Source: Calocera cornea HHB12733 (taxonomy: Eukaryota; Basidiomycota; Dacrymycetes; Dacrymycetales; Dacrymycetaceae). From it: 64,000 nt of DNA. Where the stretch lies: positions 72,091 through 136,090 of the forward strand of contig KV423999.1 of assembly GCA_001632435.1 (NCBI GenBank), in the 5' to 3' direction. Made by a program: the position numbers and the translations under genes. The notes under the pieces were generated by a model that saw nothing but the letters and a program-made list of their open reading frames with translations, was not told the origin of the DNA and did not search any database. This document shows, piece after piece, positions 1 through 13,045 of this stretch (position 1 is the stretch's first letter; the number at the start of each line of letters is the position of its first letter).

Positions 1-1847
1 GCTTGTGGGTGATCTTGTTGATGACAGAGTCGTTTCGAATCTTGTAAGTCCTGTGCAGGGGCACGCTGGTCTCGTAGGCACCCGCCTCGGTGATCTTGGT
101 ATCCTTGGTAGTGTACCCGACGCCCCACTTGTTCTTAGCCGGGTCTGCCGCCAAAGGAACGCTGTCCTCCCAGAAGACGGTGTTCTTGTATCCGTCAATG
201 GCGGGATCGATGCGGAGGTTGAATAGATGCTGATGGTAGCTGCCCACAACACCAGGGGCGACGTTCGTCCCCCACTCGCATGTCTCGCCATCTTGGTTCT
301 CGAAGGGAATCGTGCTGAGAATACCCGTGGCACGGACCTCGAAATCGATGCCAGCAGCCTGATCGAAGATCCACGCGAAGATGTATTCGTAGTTGGCCAC
401 CGTGCAGATCATCTGGACGACGAGCTGGCGGTTGCGAGCGACGGTCGCAGCTCCCGAGCGATAGTTGGTGTGCTTGTGGAGCAATCCGCCGTCCTGCTCG
501 TGCAGGCAGATCACGTTCTTCAACAGGACCGGGTTGCCCTGAGAGTCCGTCCGGTACCCGTCAAAGTACTTGATGTGGCCAAGACAGTCGCAGCCTAGCG
601 CCAGCTGGTTTGCGGTAATGCCCAGGCCGACATCACCAACGTCGAAGGCCTGCTTGCGGTGATATGGGGCACGAGGATCTTAGGACCATTCAGCATTGAC
701 CTTCGCGTGAGGGGTAGATCGGCACTCACCGCCGTAAGGTACAGTCATCTCGTTCATGCTCAGACGATAGAACGTATTCCTGCCATCATATGTCACGTTG
801 TAGATGACCATGCCATCGCGGTAGTTGAAGCCGAGCCTGAACCTCCACTTTTGCCATTGGATGAGGTTGTCCTCGCTGACGCTGAAGCTCGGGCCCTCGG
901 GCTGTTGGACGATGTATGGCTTGAGGTCGGTTCGGACGGGCTCATCAAGCAGGTCGTGTGCGTACTGGACCGCCTTGACAGGCTTCCAAGGCGCAACCGG
1001 CACACCTTCGTACGAGTCACCGGAGGGGAGGTAGTCCATCCGGACCAGCTCGAGCTTGACGGCGTCGAAGACAGGTGAGAAGAGCGCGGGCAGACTATAA
1101 TGATTGCACTCCGGGTGGTCCTTCTCTACGACGTACATGTAGCACTGGATCAAGCGGCGATTCTCGTTCTCATCGTCCGTGCCGTAGATCCAGGGGTCGG
1201 TGCAGACGCTGTATCCAGCAGGGAGCTGCAGCTTCTCGATCTCGGCGAGGACCGCGGGGTGCTGCAGGCAGAACTTCTCGATCGCAATCATCTCATCCAC
1301 ATCTGGGGAGTATATAAGATGGGATGACTCGTAACACTGTAATCCATCACGCACCGATTGGTCCCTGGATAGCAGCGGGCAACTCCTTCAACGACACCAT
1401 CTTGCCCGTAGAAGGGGTCAGGATTGCCTTATAAAAGATGCCCTTGTCCATTCCTGGAATGAGAATTACCATATTCAGCTATCCCGTGTCCAAAAATGGA
1501 AATGGATAGCACACACTATGGAAGTAGCTGAAGGTCAGCCTAGTCGGCTTTGGAGGCAATGGCGTCCCCAGCCGCTCAGCCTCGATATACGGAATGACAT
1601 CTGCTTTTGTAGGTTCGAGGAGCTCGATGACCTTGAACCTGAGCGGGACGTCGGGGAACTGAGCCTTGAGGATGGAGACAGTGTTGCGAATCTCAGTAGG
1701 CGTGAGGGGGTCGAACGGGTGGAGCTCGCTCTCCGGGCTCGGCCCGGCATGCTTCCCGTTGACAGCGCCGTTGGAGGTCGGGAGCACATTGGCGATGGCG
1801 CCCTTGAGGGACTGCATGTTCATTGCTCCAATCATTGTCGGAGACAC
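1..1847 (-). CDS. Copper amine oxidase, partial (C-terminus beyond left edge)
   Basis: Oxidises primary amines to aldehydes with release of H2O2 and ammonia. Inferred exons on the minus strand are 1517-1847, 1355-1453, 730-1302 and 1-678, giving about 560 residues; the stop lies outside the window. The topaquinone precursor is visible as Tyr in N-Y-E-Y (Tyr codon 389-391). The catalytic-base Asp fits AFDVGD near 620-640, and H-Q-H supplies two copper ligands near 220-240. The N-terminal part carries the usual small accessory domains (HPFDPLTPTEI near residue 45). The start is MSPTMIGAM at 1847; a second Met a few codons in is possible. Fungal members often serve amine nitrogen use in peroxisomes, but that signal would be at the unseen C-terminus. 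Family assignment is secure; the substrate is unknown. Confidence 0.93.
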
Positions 1848-2887
1848 GCAGGGTAAGAGAAGCGGAGGTCGTGCAGTCTACAAAGGGGACTGAAGGTCGC
1901 CCGGAACGGATGGTGAGAGATTAAATGAGCCATGGATTATATACGAGTATGGGAGGCGTATACCCGGTACAAGGTGTCGCTTGGGCATGTCCTTATCTTG
2001 CCCGACCGGGTCACCTAAGGATTCAGGGTTCGCTCGCTTAGCGACACGTGGGGTAACTAATTGGGCGGACACCGCAGCCTTAAAAGGCTCTTTCCACGAA
2101 GAGGATGATGACACTACTGACAGCGTTCTCGCCTTCTCCAACGTCTTCCGAACGTATGACTGCTCACTGCTCGGCCGAGAGTCAAGGCGAAGTACTGAAA
2201 TATACCGACGGGCCGCGGTCCTACCCTTATTCTGCGTGATACCGCCCGGAGACTCGGAGCGATAGCCCGGTCTTTCTGACAGTATTGACGTTATCGATAG
2301 CTGCTCGGCCTATGGGAATCCAGGATACGACAGCCTCGGAGTGATTGCGAATATGCGGGGCGAATGGTGGGTACCTGGGGACGGCAAAGCCAATCAACCG
2401 CAGCATCCTGAACTGTGCAAGGGCGGCGCTCCCGGAACGCAGCCAGCAGCCATCGGCTTATGCTCAACTGGCTTCTTCCAAGCGGCTCCGGGCCCGTGCT
2501 TCTGGCCTGCATGGTGTATTATTCGTCTCGCTTCGGCATGCTTCCGCTAGGAACGGTGGCCTTGGGCGCTTATGTATCCTGCTATTGTCGCTAGACGCCG
2601 GTGAAGCACGTGGCCTCAGCAGTGGCAACGCGCGCGATGCTTCCTGGATGCTGGCTTCTGCACCAAGCAACCGGCTGTCTCATCCAATGAAAGACCCGAG
2701 CGTCTGGCACAGCAGCTAGGATACAGCGCTTAAGCTCAATCTGGGCCTTGCAATTATCCATAAATATACAGAAGAGCTGCACCGGCGAAGCAGCTAATCT
2801 CATGCTCTTTCAAACTCTTCTTCTACACAAACCACATTCCTTCATAGTACTTACCTTCATTAGCAGACATACCCAAACAGCCTCGAT
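1848..2887. other. Intergenic region, divergent promoters
   Basis: No convincing gene. It separates two divergent genes. The minus-strand TATA box lies near 1940 and an ATAAATATA box sits near 2760 for the plus-strand gene. Short open frames here have no recognisable product. Confidence 0.6.
1936..1942 (-). promoter_or_regulatory. Candidate TATA box of the amine oxidase gene
   Basis: TATATAA on the minus strand about 90 bases upstream of the first ATG at 1847. Position and sequence fit a core promoter; there is no transcript evidence. Confidence 0.45.
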
Positions 2888-5092
2888 ATGAGCGTGCCAA
2901 CAACGGCCTCGCTCGATGAGACACTAGTGTTTCTCAACAGCCTAAGCAGCTTCAACGCCGTTGCGGCCCATGCCGATCCGTTCAGTAACTGGGAAGACTT
3001 GCTGAACGACTATCCCAATCGACAAGTCAGGCGAGTCCTGGGTAGCGGGAGTTCTGGTAGCTCTCGTTGGCTAGAGGCATCTGATATCGCCGGTAGTAGG
3101 AGACCGTCTGGTGAGCAGTTCTACTCGCTGGCCCTTGGTCGTCACATTTAACATGTCCCAGAGTCGTCGGCCGAACACTCAAGCGACAGACGATCGTCTG
3201 CTGTTTCAGGTTATTCCGCGGACTATGTCCCGTCCGAAACGTCGGCACCGTCTACCAGAAGCTCGGCACCGTCGTCCAGCCCTGGCTTCCTGAAAGCCGC
3301 CTACGTAGCAGAGAGCACTGCAGCCTCGAGCAATATCGGAAGTGCAGCCGGCTCTAGAAACACCAGTGATACGTCAGAAGATGATCCAGTTCAACAAGAG
3401 CAACCACCGCAGCCACCGCAGCTGCAGGGAGAAGATGCCGAAGCAAGTAGTGCCTGGCAAGGTGGCGAGGAGAGCAACTGGACTGACAGCTCCATCGGCC
3501 TCACACGTTTAACACCCGACGAAGCCTGGAATGCCGAATTGATGATCCCAGTCATTACCCTTGAGAGCCTACAGACGAGTTCACCCCATGACGTCCGTCC
3601 CAAGAGTGCCTTCAGGGTGACAGATATGGAAACATTTGAGGCTGCATCAAGCGCTTTGCTCGACACGGTGCACCAACCCTACACTCAAGAATACATCGCC
3701 CACTATTGTGGAGATACCGTGGAGGCTACATCTTCAGTGGCTGGTGCAGCGACTAGCAATCCGGTGAGCTCGACACCTCAAGTGACGTATCCTCACTTTC
3801 CAGACGACATCGCAACAACGATGCTGGATACTCTTTCTGCACAAGCAAGCCCGACGGCCGCACCTTCCGTTTTGGATATCTTCAGCGCATGGAGCTCTGT
3901 GCAGCAGAATGCAACCGTGTCTCCTCTCTATTCCAATATCTACGACTACCCTCTCCCGTTCGGTAGCGACCCTACACCGGTCTCAGCCGATCTTCAGGCT
4001 TCGACATCTGCGTATCCCTGGACTGGCCTGCTGAGTACCGGAGGGCTGGCGGTGGGCGGCTCCGCGTGGCCCATCAACGCCGACCGAGGATCGAGCAGTT
4101 CCCCCCTGACCCCGCTTTCGTCCGACGTTTCCAGCAGCCCTAATCCTCTGGAGTCTCCCGAGAAGCCCGTCCCAGTTGTGCGGAGAAAGCGACCTCAGCG
4201 CCGTTTTGGCCCGAAGCGGCTTACCCATAAAGTGGAAGGGAAGGAGCTGACAAAGGACACGGGTGAGGTGTCCTACTACATGTGCGGGCTGCCCGTCTCC
4301 CCCGATAAGCCGCGCCTGGTCTGCGCCTACGTGACCACAGACTGCAGCAGCCTGAACCGGCACGTGACTGTGCGGCACGCGCAGAAGGAGTACGAGGACT
4401 ACTGGCTTGGGAAGAAGCCGAACGCGTCTGAGCTCATCTTCGGCGGGCAGAGGCTTGAGCTCGGCGCCCGATGCGTCGTGTGCGGGCTGCAGCTCGCCCG
4501 GCCGGACGCGACGAAGCGGCACATGCGGCTCACGCACTCGGACGCCGAGATCATCCTCGCCGAGGAGGACGCCAGGGAGGGCAGGGGCCCGCTTTGGCTT
4601 CCCGGGCTGCGGAAGAAGGGCGCGTCGGCCGTGCCCGAGCGGCTGATCGAGCTGACTGAGGAGCAGCTGCGGCCCGCGCAGGAGCCCGGGCGCACGCTCC
4701 GCCCGTACCTCATCGTCGGCGAGGTGGCGGGGCCGAAGCAGTGGGTTGTGCGGATCTTGCGGGTGCTCGAGTGGGCGCGGGACGTGTACACGCTCGGGCG
4801 CGCGGAGCGCAATCAGAGGGACGCTGTGTTCATGGTTGCGGAGCGGGAGGAGGGCGGGATCCCGTTCTATACGCCCGGGGCAGAGGCGCGGGAGATGCAT
4901 GAGGCGCAAGTGAGGGAGGCGAGGGAGGAGGAGGAGCGCGCGAGGGAGGCGGAGAGGAAGAGGAAGAGACAGAGGGCGTTCCTCCTCGAGGACTTTGAGG
5001 AGGGCGAGCAGGGCGAGCAGGGGCAGCGAGGAGGGGGCGTGGAGGACCGGGAGGAAGAGGATCGCAGCCCCAAGCGCACCCGCATAAGTTGA
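2888..5092 (+). CDS. C2H2-like zinc-finger protein, probable transcription factor
   Basis: Two inferred exons, 2888-3110 and 3162-5092, give 717 residues in frame across a 51 bp GT-AG intron. The first 400 residues are Ser/Pro/Thr-rich and look disordered. A basic stretch (VVRRKRPQRR) follows near residue 410 and could be a nuclear localisation signal. A canonical C2H2 finger lies at about residues 512-533 (C-x2-C-x12-H-x4-H). A less regular Cys/His cluster lies at about 448-480, with C-x6-C followed by two His. The C-terminus is a highly charged Glu/Arg helix, probably a coiled coil. I do not recognise a named orthologue. DNA binding is inferred from the finger; targets are unknown. GC content rises sharply inside the gene, from about 4.1 kb. 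Confidence 0.8.
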
Positions 5093-5212
5093 CGACCCAG
5101 TCCCATTATAGCCTGCTCTAGATACTCGTGTCCGTCCAGTTGTCTTCTATGTAGTACGCGTACCGGTACCCGTCTAGTTGTCTCTATGTAGTACAATCAG
5201 CGTCTAACGAGC

Positions 5213-6474
5213 TCACGCCAGCGTATACTCCACGCCGATCTTGCCCTCCTTCAGGCCGCCTATAAGGTTCTCAGCACACAAAAGCGCCATCGTCTCGCGC
5301 GTCTCGATCGTCGCGCTTCCAATATGGGGGATGATGGAGCACCTGCGCCAGCAGGGAACATCGGATCAATCTGCTTGCTGCCACGGGAAGGGAGGAAGGG
5401 CTCACCGTGGCTCGTGCAGTAACGGGTGGTCCGCAGGGATGTTCGGTTCGCCCTCTATAACGTCGAGCCCCGCCGCCCAGATCCAGCCTTCCTTCAGGGC
5501 CTTCACCAGCGCGTCCGTGTCGACGATCGGGCCCCTCCCGGGGTTGACAAGCACCGCCGTCTTCTTCATCTTGCGCAGGAAGGCCTCGTCGACGATGTGG
5601 AACGTGTCCTTCCCCCCCGGGACGAGCGTGAAGAGGACGTCGCTCGACCTGGCCAGCTCATCCAGCTCCACGCGGCCGACGGACTCCAGCCCGAGCTTGG
5701 CCGCGAGAGCGCGGTCCTCCGCCGTCCGGTCCACCCGCCCGCTGTTGTAGTACACGCAGCGGGTGACCCCGAACGCAGCCATGCGCACCAGCGTCGCCTG
5801 GGAGATGCGCCCAAACCCGAGGAAGCCGACCGTGCTCTGCTTCTTCGTGGGGCCCGAGCCGATCTGCGGCCCGCAGAACAGGTACGGGCCCCAGCCGAGG
5901 GAGCCCCACTTTCCCGCACGCAGCATTGCTTGGGACGCGGTCACGCAACGCGAGGCCATCAGAGCGAGCATTATGCTGCAGTCGGCGACTGGGCGCGGGT
6001 TAGAATGCGGGCGGGGAGGACGGAGCGGGAGGCGCACCGGCGTCGGTGAGCACCTCGGGCGTGTAGCCGATCCGGATGTGCCGCTTTGCCGCGGCGGAGA
6101 GGTCGACGTGGTCTGGGCACGCTATCAGCCTTATGCGAGGTATGGAGAAAGGTGAGGCACGCACCAACTCCAACGCTCATCGTGCTGATCACCTTGAGTT
6201 CCGGGCCGGCTACCGCGGCAGAACCATCACATCAGCGCTGCCCGCCCCTGTCCTCCCACAGCGCGCACTCACCAGCGTCGATGACCTTCTCCGAGATCTT
6301 CTCGCCGAGGGTGACGACCATGCCCACGCTGCCCGGGGCATTGTCGAGCACCCACTGAGCGTCGGCCGGGGAGTCCTGGGGCCAGACGACGAGCTCCCAG
6401 TCGGGCTGGGCGCGCAGGAGGGCCATGGCCTGCTCGCCGATGTCGCGGCAGATGAGGATCTTGCTTTTGGCCAT
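5213..6474 (-). CDS. Glyoxylate/hydroxypyruvate reductase-like D-2-hydroxyacid dehydrogenase
   Basis: Reduces glyoxylate or hydroxypyruvate with NAD(P)H. Five inferred exons (6273-6474, 6165-6209, 6038-6112, 5406-5988, 5213-5342) give 344 residues, normal for the family. The start [11 protein letters not shown] is preceded by a clean leader. The nucleotide-binding motif GFLGFGRIS is followed by YYNSGR, where Ser/Arg after strand 2 suggests NADPH preference. All three catalytic residues are present: Arg in NPGRGP, Glu in VIEGEPN and His in PHIGS. Exon 2 is only 45 bases; its acceptor was chosen because it restores the family segment [13 protein letters not shown]. It is divergent from CTP synthase across 523 bases. 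Substrate choice among 2-ketoacids cannot be settled from sequence alone. Confidence 0.93.
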
Positions 6475-6997
6475 GGTTGAGGCGCTGGAGACTGGAGAGT
6501 GGAGAGTGTTGGTCGGTCTAGCAGGTACGGCACGGTCGCTCTGAGAAGTGCCTGAGCCGAAGCGTATATGTCCAAGAGAGAGGGAGCCGCCGCGGGCCGG
6601 CAAGTAGATACTCCGCGTCCCCGAGTCCGGCCACCACCACCACCACCACCAACCCTCGTCCGACTCAGCGCACTCACCCTCCTCCACATCTCACCCCCGT
6701 CCGGCGTCTCCCGACAACCGGACCCGAGCCCGACCCCGACCCCGAACCCGCGCACACCCCGGTGGCTGTACCGGGTGCAGAGCGAGTCTGATCCCTTAGA
6801 GGAAGCAGAACGGAAGGGGATCAGACTCCGGAGACGCGTCGGGACATGACTCCTTGCTTCCGTCCCTGTTTTTGGCATGACGCGCCCAGGCAAAATCAGT
6901 CGCGTCCGACCCTACCCCCTCGCCCGCCTCGTCCTGCCTGCCCCCACCTCCTCCTCACACCACCCACAACACATAGACAGATCCCCACCACAGCGCC
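6475..6997. other. Shared promoter region between divergent reductase and CTP synthase genes
   Basis: No gene. It is pyrimidine-rich toward CTP synthase and holds a (CCA)n run at 6631-6650. It should contain both promoters; I see no clear TATA box. Confidence 0.55.
6631..6650 (+). repeat. (CCA)n trinucleotide microsatellite
   Basis: About seven CCA units in the intergenic region upstream of the reductase start. Confidence 0.85.
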
Positions 6998-9377
<2,380 letters not shown>

Positions 9378-10575
9378 CCGACCACCTGTGCTTGGAGGAG
9401 GAGACGCGATGGCAGAGTTTTCTTGTTTGCTTACGACCCAGCTCCAGCTTCAGTCTGCGACCCAGTTCCGTTTGATTATGCTCTCCCTCCCAGCGCTGCT
9501 CGATTGTAACCCTACCTCACGTACACATATGTCTCCCCGCGCTAGATACGCTCTCCGCTTTACGCTACGGCACCCGGCGTTCGCGGGAACCCCGCATCGC
9601 ATTGTAATGATAAGTTACGCATTGGATAAGTTACTTGGAATGGTCGATCGGAGCGGGGAGATGCTCGCTCGCCGCGCAGGACGCGTCCCTCGCGTGGCGA
9701 GCCTACTGCCTGGTTGCAAACGGGGTGATGGGCAGGCGGGGAGGGGATGGGAGGAGGGCCCCAGCTCAGACAGGCCTGCCCATCGTACTGAGCACTGAGC
9801 ACTGAGCACTGGTAAGGACCGCGCACAAACAGCGACAGGAAGTGTACGAGACTACTACTGCTCTGACTGAAATGGCACTCGGCTGCCCAGGAGGCCCGTC
9901 GGACAGAGTTTGGGTTCGATGCACGGATGCACGCGGGAGGGAGGCCCTGAGCTCGCGCAGTGCGTGAGACAGGCAGCCCAGGCGGGGGGAGGGCTCGAGT
10001 CAGCCTTTCGCTGGGTGGGGGGTGGGATTAATAAGTACTGTTCGCTCGCGGCTGCCCGCTCGGTTCCCTGTGCTCTGTGCTTTGTGCTTGCAAGGGATAG
10101 TCCAGTCCAGTCCCGTACGTGTGAGTGAGTCCACCCACGCCGCCCAGCCGGAAGAGCCTCTTATAGACGTCCGGCCGCCCCGCTCGTCCTCCACCTGCAG
10201 ACCCCTACGCGCCCTCCTCCCACCCAGGCAGGCCCGTGATATCGATTCAGTACTTAGTTGCTGGTTGCTGGTGAGCGCGTCTCTCCCTCGTGAGCGAGCC
10301 AGAGGCATATATTGATCGATAGCGGCGTGCTTGCCCCTCCTCCTCCTCCTCCAACCCCAACCCCATCCCCTCCATCCGCCAACGACACCCTCCTGCCCTG
10401 CCCTGCCGCGCCCACCCACCCGGACGCCTCCCTCCATCGATCCGCGCCCCCAATCACGATCACGATTGCTTAATCCCGCGTCTTCTCCACCGCTGCCTCG
10501 GTCCCCGCCCCACCCATCCACCCACGCCGGGCCTTAACTCCCCCACCCCCCAACGCCCCTCCCTGATTTCGCACA
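9378..10575. other. Intergenic region upstream of SHMT
   Basis: No convincing gene. It holds the CTP synthase 3' end, a 7-base tandem repeat near 9787, a TATA-like GCATATATT near 10304 and a long C/T-rich tract at about 10330-10420 typical of strong fungal promoters. G-rich open frames on the opposite strand are composition artefacts. Confidence 0.55.
9787..9807 (+). repeat. Tandem heptamer ACTGAGC x3
   Basis: Three perfect copies of ACTGAGC followed by a partial copy, in the intergenic region after CTP synthase. Confidence 0.8.
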
Positions 10576-12448
10576 ATGTTCCGCCCGGCCCTCAGGTCCC
10601 TCCCACGGTCCCTCCCACGCCTCGCACCCTCCTCCTCCTCCTCACTCCCGACACCCATCGCCCGCCCACTCTTGACAAGGACGATGGCGCACAAGGTGGC
10701 TCTCCCCGATGATTTCGTACGCCCCATGCCCCCTCATCAACGTACATGCATAGGCAGCTGACGACGCAATCCCAATCACAGAACAAGGACCTCTACGTCC
10801 CCCTCGCCCAGCTCGACCCCGAGGTCCAGGAGCTCGTAGACCGCGAGACCTGGCGCCAGTTCTCCGGCCTAGAGCTCATCGCTTCCGAGGTCCGTCCCCC
10901 CCCTCCTTCCCGGCCTCGTCGCTGACAAGCGCTGCTGCAGAACCTCACCTCGCTCGCGGCGCTCGAGGCGAACGGCTCCATCTTCACTAACAAGTACTCG
11001 GAGGGCCTCCCGGGCGCGAGGTACTATGGGGGTAACGAGGTGCGCCCTTCCGGCGTGCAAACGGGAGGGGCTCGCTGATTTTTTGCGCGGGTAGTACGTT
11101 GATGAACTCGAGATCTTGTGCCAGAAGCGCGCGCTCGAGGCGTTCAGCGCCGACCCGACCAAGTGGGGTGTGAATGTGCAGCCTTACTCTGGCTCGGTGC
11201 GTTTTTGTGTGCGTGGCATGGCTATCGGAGCAAAGTGATTGATGTCCCGCCGCGCAGACGGCAAACTTCGCCGCCTTCACCGCGCTCATCAACCCCCAGG
11301 ACAGGCTGATGGGTCTGGGCCTGCCCGACGGCGGGCACTTGACGCACGGGTACTACGTACGTCCCACCTCCACCTCCACCCCGCTCCTCCTGTGGATGGC
11401 CCCGCTCACGCGTCGCCCCAGACCGCAAAGAAGAAGATTTCCGCCTCGTCGATCTACTTCCAGTCCTTCCCCTACCAGGTGAAGAAGGACACGGGGTACA
11501 TCGACTACGACCTGCTCGCCGCCAACGCAAAGCTCTTCAAGCCCCGCGCGATCGTCTGCGGCGCGTCGGCCTACCCGCGCGACTGGGACTACAAGCGCCT
11601 GCGGCAGATCGCCGACGGCGAGGGCGCCTACCTCCTGTGCGACATGGCCCATATCTCCGGGCTCGTCGCCGCCGGCGCGCAGAACAACCCCTTCGAGTAC
11701 TGCGACGTGGTGACCACCACGACGCACAAGACGCTGCGCGGGCCCCGCGCGGGGCTCATCTTCTTCCGCAAGGACAAGGAGGCGGACATGGAGTCGCGCA
11801 TCAACAACGCGGTGTTCCCGGCGTGCCAGGGCGGCCCGCACAACCACACGATCGCGGCCATCGCCGTGACGCTCAAGCTGGCCAACACGCCCGAGTTCAA
11901 GGCGTACGCCCGCGCGGTCATCGAGAACGCGCAGACGATGGCAAAGTTCTTGCACGACAAGGGGTACAAGCTCCAGACGGACGGGACGGAGAACCACCTG
12001 ATCCTCTGGGACTTGCGCCCGCTCGGCCTCACGGGCAGCAAGGTCGAGAAGCTCTGCGACATGGCCGGCATCACCATCAACAGTGCGTCCTTCCCCCGCT
12101 CGCTTCCTTGTCGCTGTCCTGATCCCGCCCGCAGAGAACGCCGTCGCGGGCGACGTGTCCGCGCAGACGCCGGGCGGGGTCCGCCTGGGCCTCGCGTGCC
12201 TCACCTCCCGCTCGATGCACAAGGACGACATCCTGCGCGTCGCGTCCTTCCTGGACCGGGCCGTGCAGCTCGCGCTCGACGCGCAGAAAGCAGCGGGAAG
12301 CAAGAAGCTCGTCGACTTTGTCGCCGCCGTCAGCAGCAGCCCCGGCGTCACCCAGCTCGCAAAGGAGGTGCGCGAGTTCGCTAGGGCGTTCCCCCTCCCC
12401 GGCGTGCCCGACTCGAGCAAGATCAAGGCGTTTGCGGACGAGCACTAG
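10576..12448 (+). CDS. Serine hydroxymethyltransferase, probably dual-targeted
   Basis: PLP enzyme that interconverts serine plus tetrahydrofolate with glycine plus methylene-tetrahydrofolate. Seven inferred exons (10576-10716, 10782-10889, 10941-11039, 11095-11196, 11258-11356, 11422-12082, 12135-12448) give 507 residues. The PLP lysine is in [11 protein letters not shown] (Lys codon 11728-11730). The first 36 residues are rich in Arg, Ser, Leu and Pro with no acidic residue, like a mitochondrial presequence. A second in-frame ATG at 10684 starts [11 protein letters not shown] and gives 471 residues, the usual cytosolic length. The first ATG is followed by T; the second has A at -3 and G at +4, so leaky scanning or alternative transcription starts could give both forms. 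Dual targeting is inferred; the enzyme identity is secure. Confidence 0.96.
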
Positions 12449-13045
12449 GCGCAGCCTAGGGGCGGTGCGGCGCAGCCTCACGTGCTTGCTGCTGGAGCAG
12501 TGGGCAAGGGCGGGGCAGGGGCAGGGGCAGGGGCAGACACTCAACTGGCTGTGCACGGGCCACTCAACTGGCTGGCGAGAACGACCCGCCCGCCCGCCCG
12601 CGGCGAGCGTACGCGAAGGGGACGGCGAAAAAGAGAACTAGCGCACTCAACTGTACGGTACGGGCTACGGGCTACGGGCTACGGGCATGTCTAGTAGCTT
12701 ATGCGAGGGCCGGCTTTGCTTGTTACATACGGGACGGTACCTAGCCGGGGAATGGGCAGTGCCAGTTTTAGAACGCTTGATCTGTGAAGTCAATCGTCGG
12801 ACATGGGCGAGTCAGGCCATTCTGCCCGCACTGCGTTCAGTGTTGCAACCCGCCAGTTGCTCACAGAAGGACTGTTCGTACTTGCAGTATTCGGAACGGC
12901 GCTCAACAAGCGCCCCCTGCCGGAAGCGAACCCTGGTCGGGTCCAGAAATTCGTACTGAGTGTAGTAAGTTAGTCTGCAACAACCCGAGCCGCCTGTGGA
13001 ACCCTCGCCTGCCTCTCCTTGCCCCCTGCCGTATTCACGCTGAGG
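12449..13045. other. Intergenic region with short GC-rich tandem repeats
   Basis: No gene. It holds a GGGGCA-type repeat near 12512-12536 and a heptamer repeat (CTACGGG) near 12659-12686, then the promoter of the next gene. Confidence 0.55.
12659..12686 (+). repeat. Tandem heptamer CTACGGG
   Basis: Three to four consecutive copies in the 3' intergenic region of SHMT. Confidence 0.75.

Noticed and set aside
3983..4909. Minus-strand open frame of 308 codons opposite the zinc-finger gene
   Set aside because: It is a shadow of the GC-rich plus-strand gene: Arg/Pro/Leu-rich, no recognisable domain, and the plus strand carries the zinc finger.
10000..10521. Gly-rich minus-strand open frame upstream of SHMT
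   Set aside because: It is the complement of a C/T-rich promoter tract; low complexity, no domain.
11353..12426. Minus-strand 357-codon open frame opposite SHMT
   Set aside because: Antisense shadow; the plus strand has the PLP motif and a complete enzyme.
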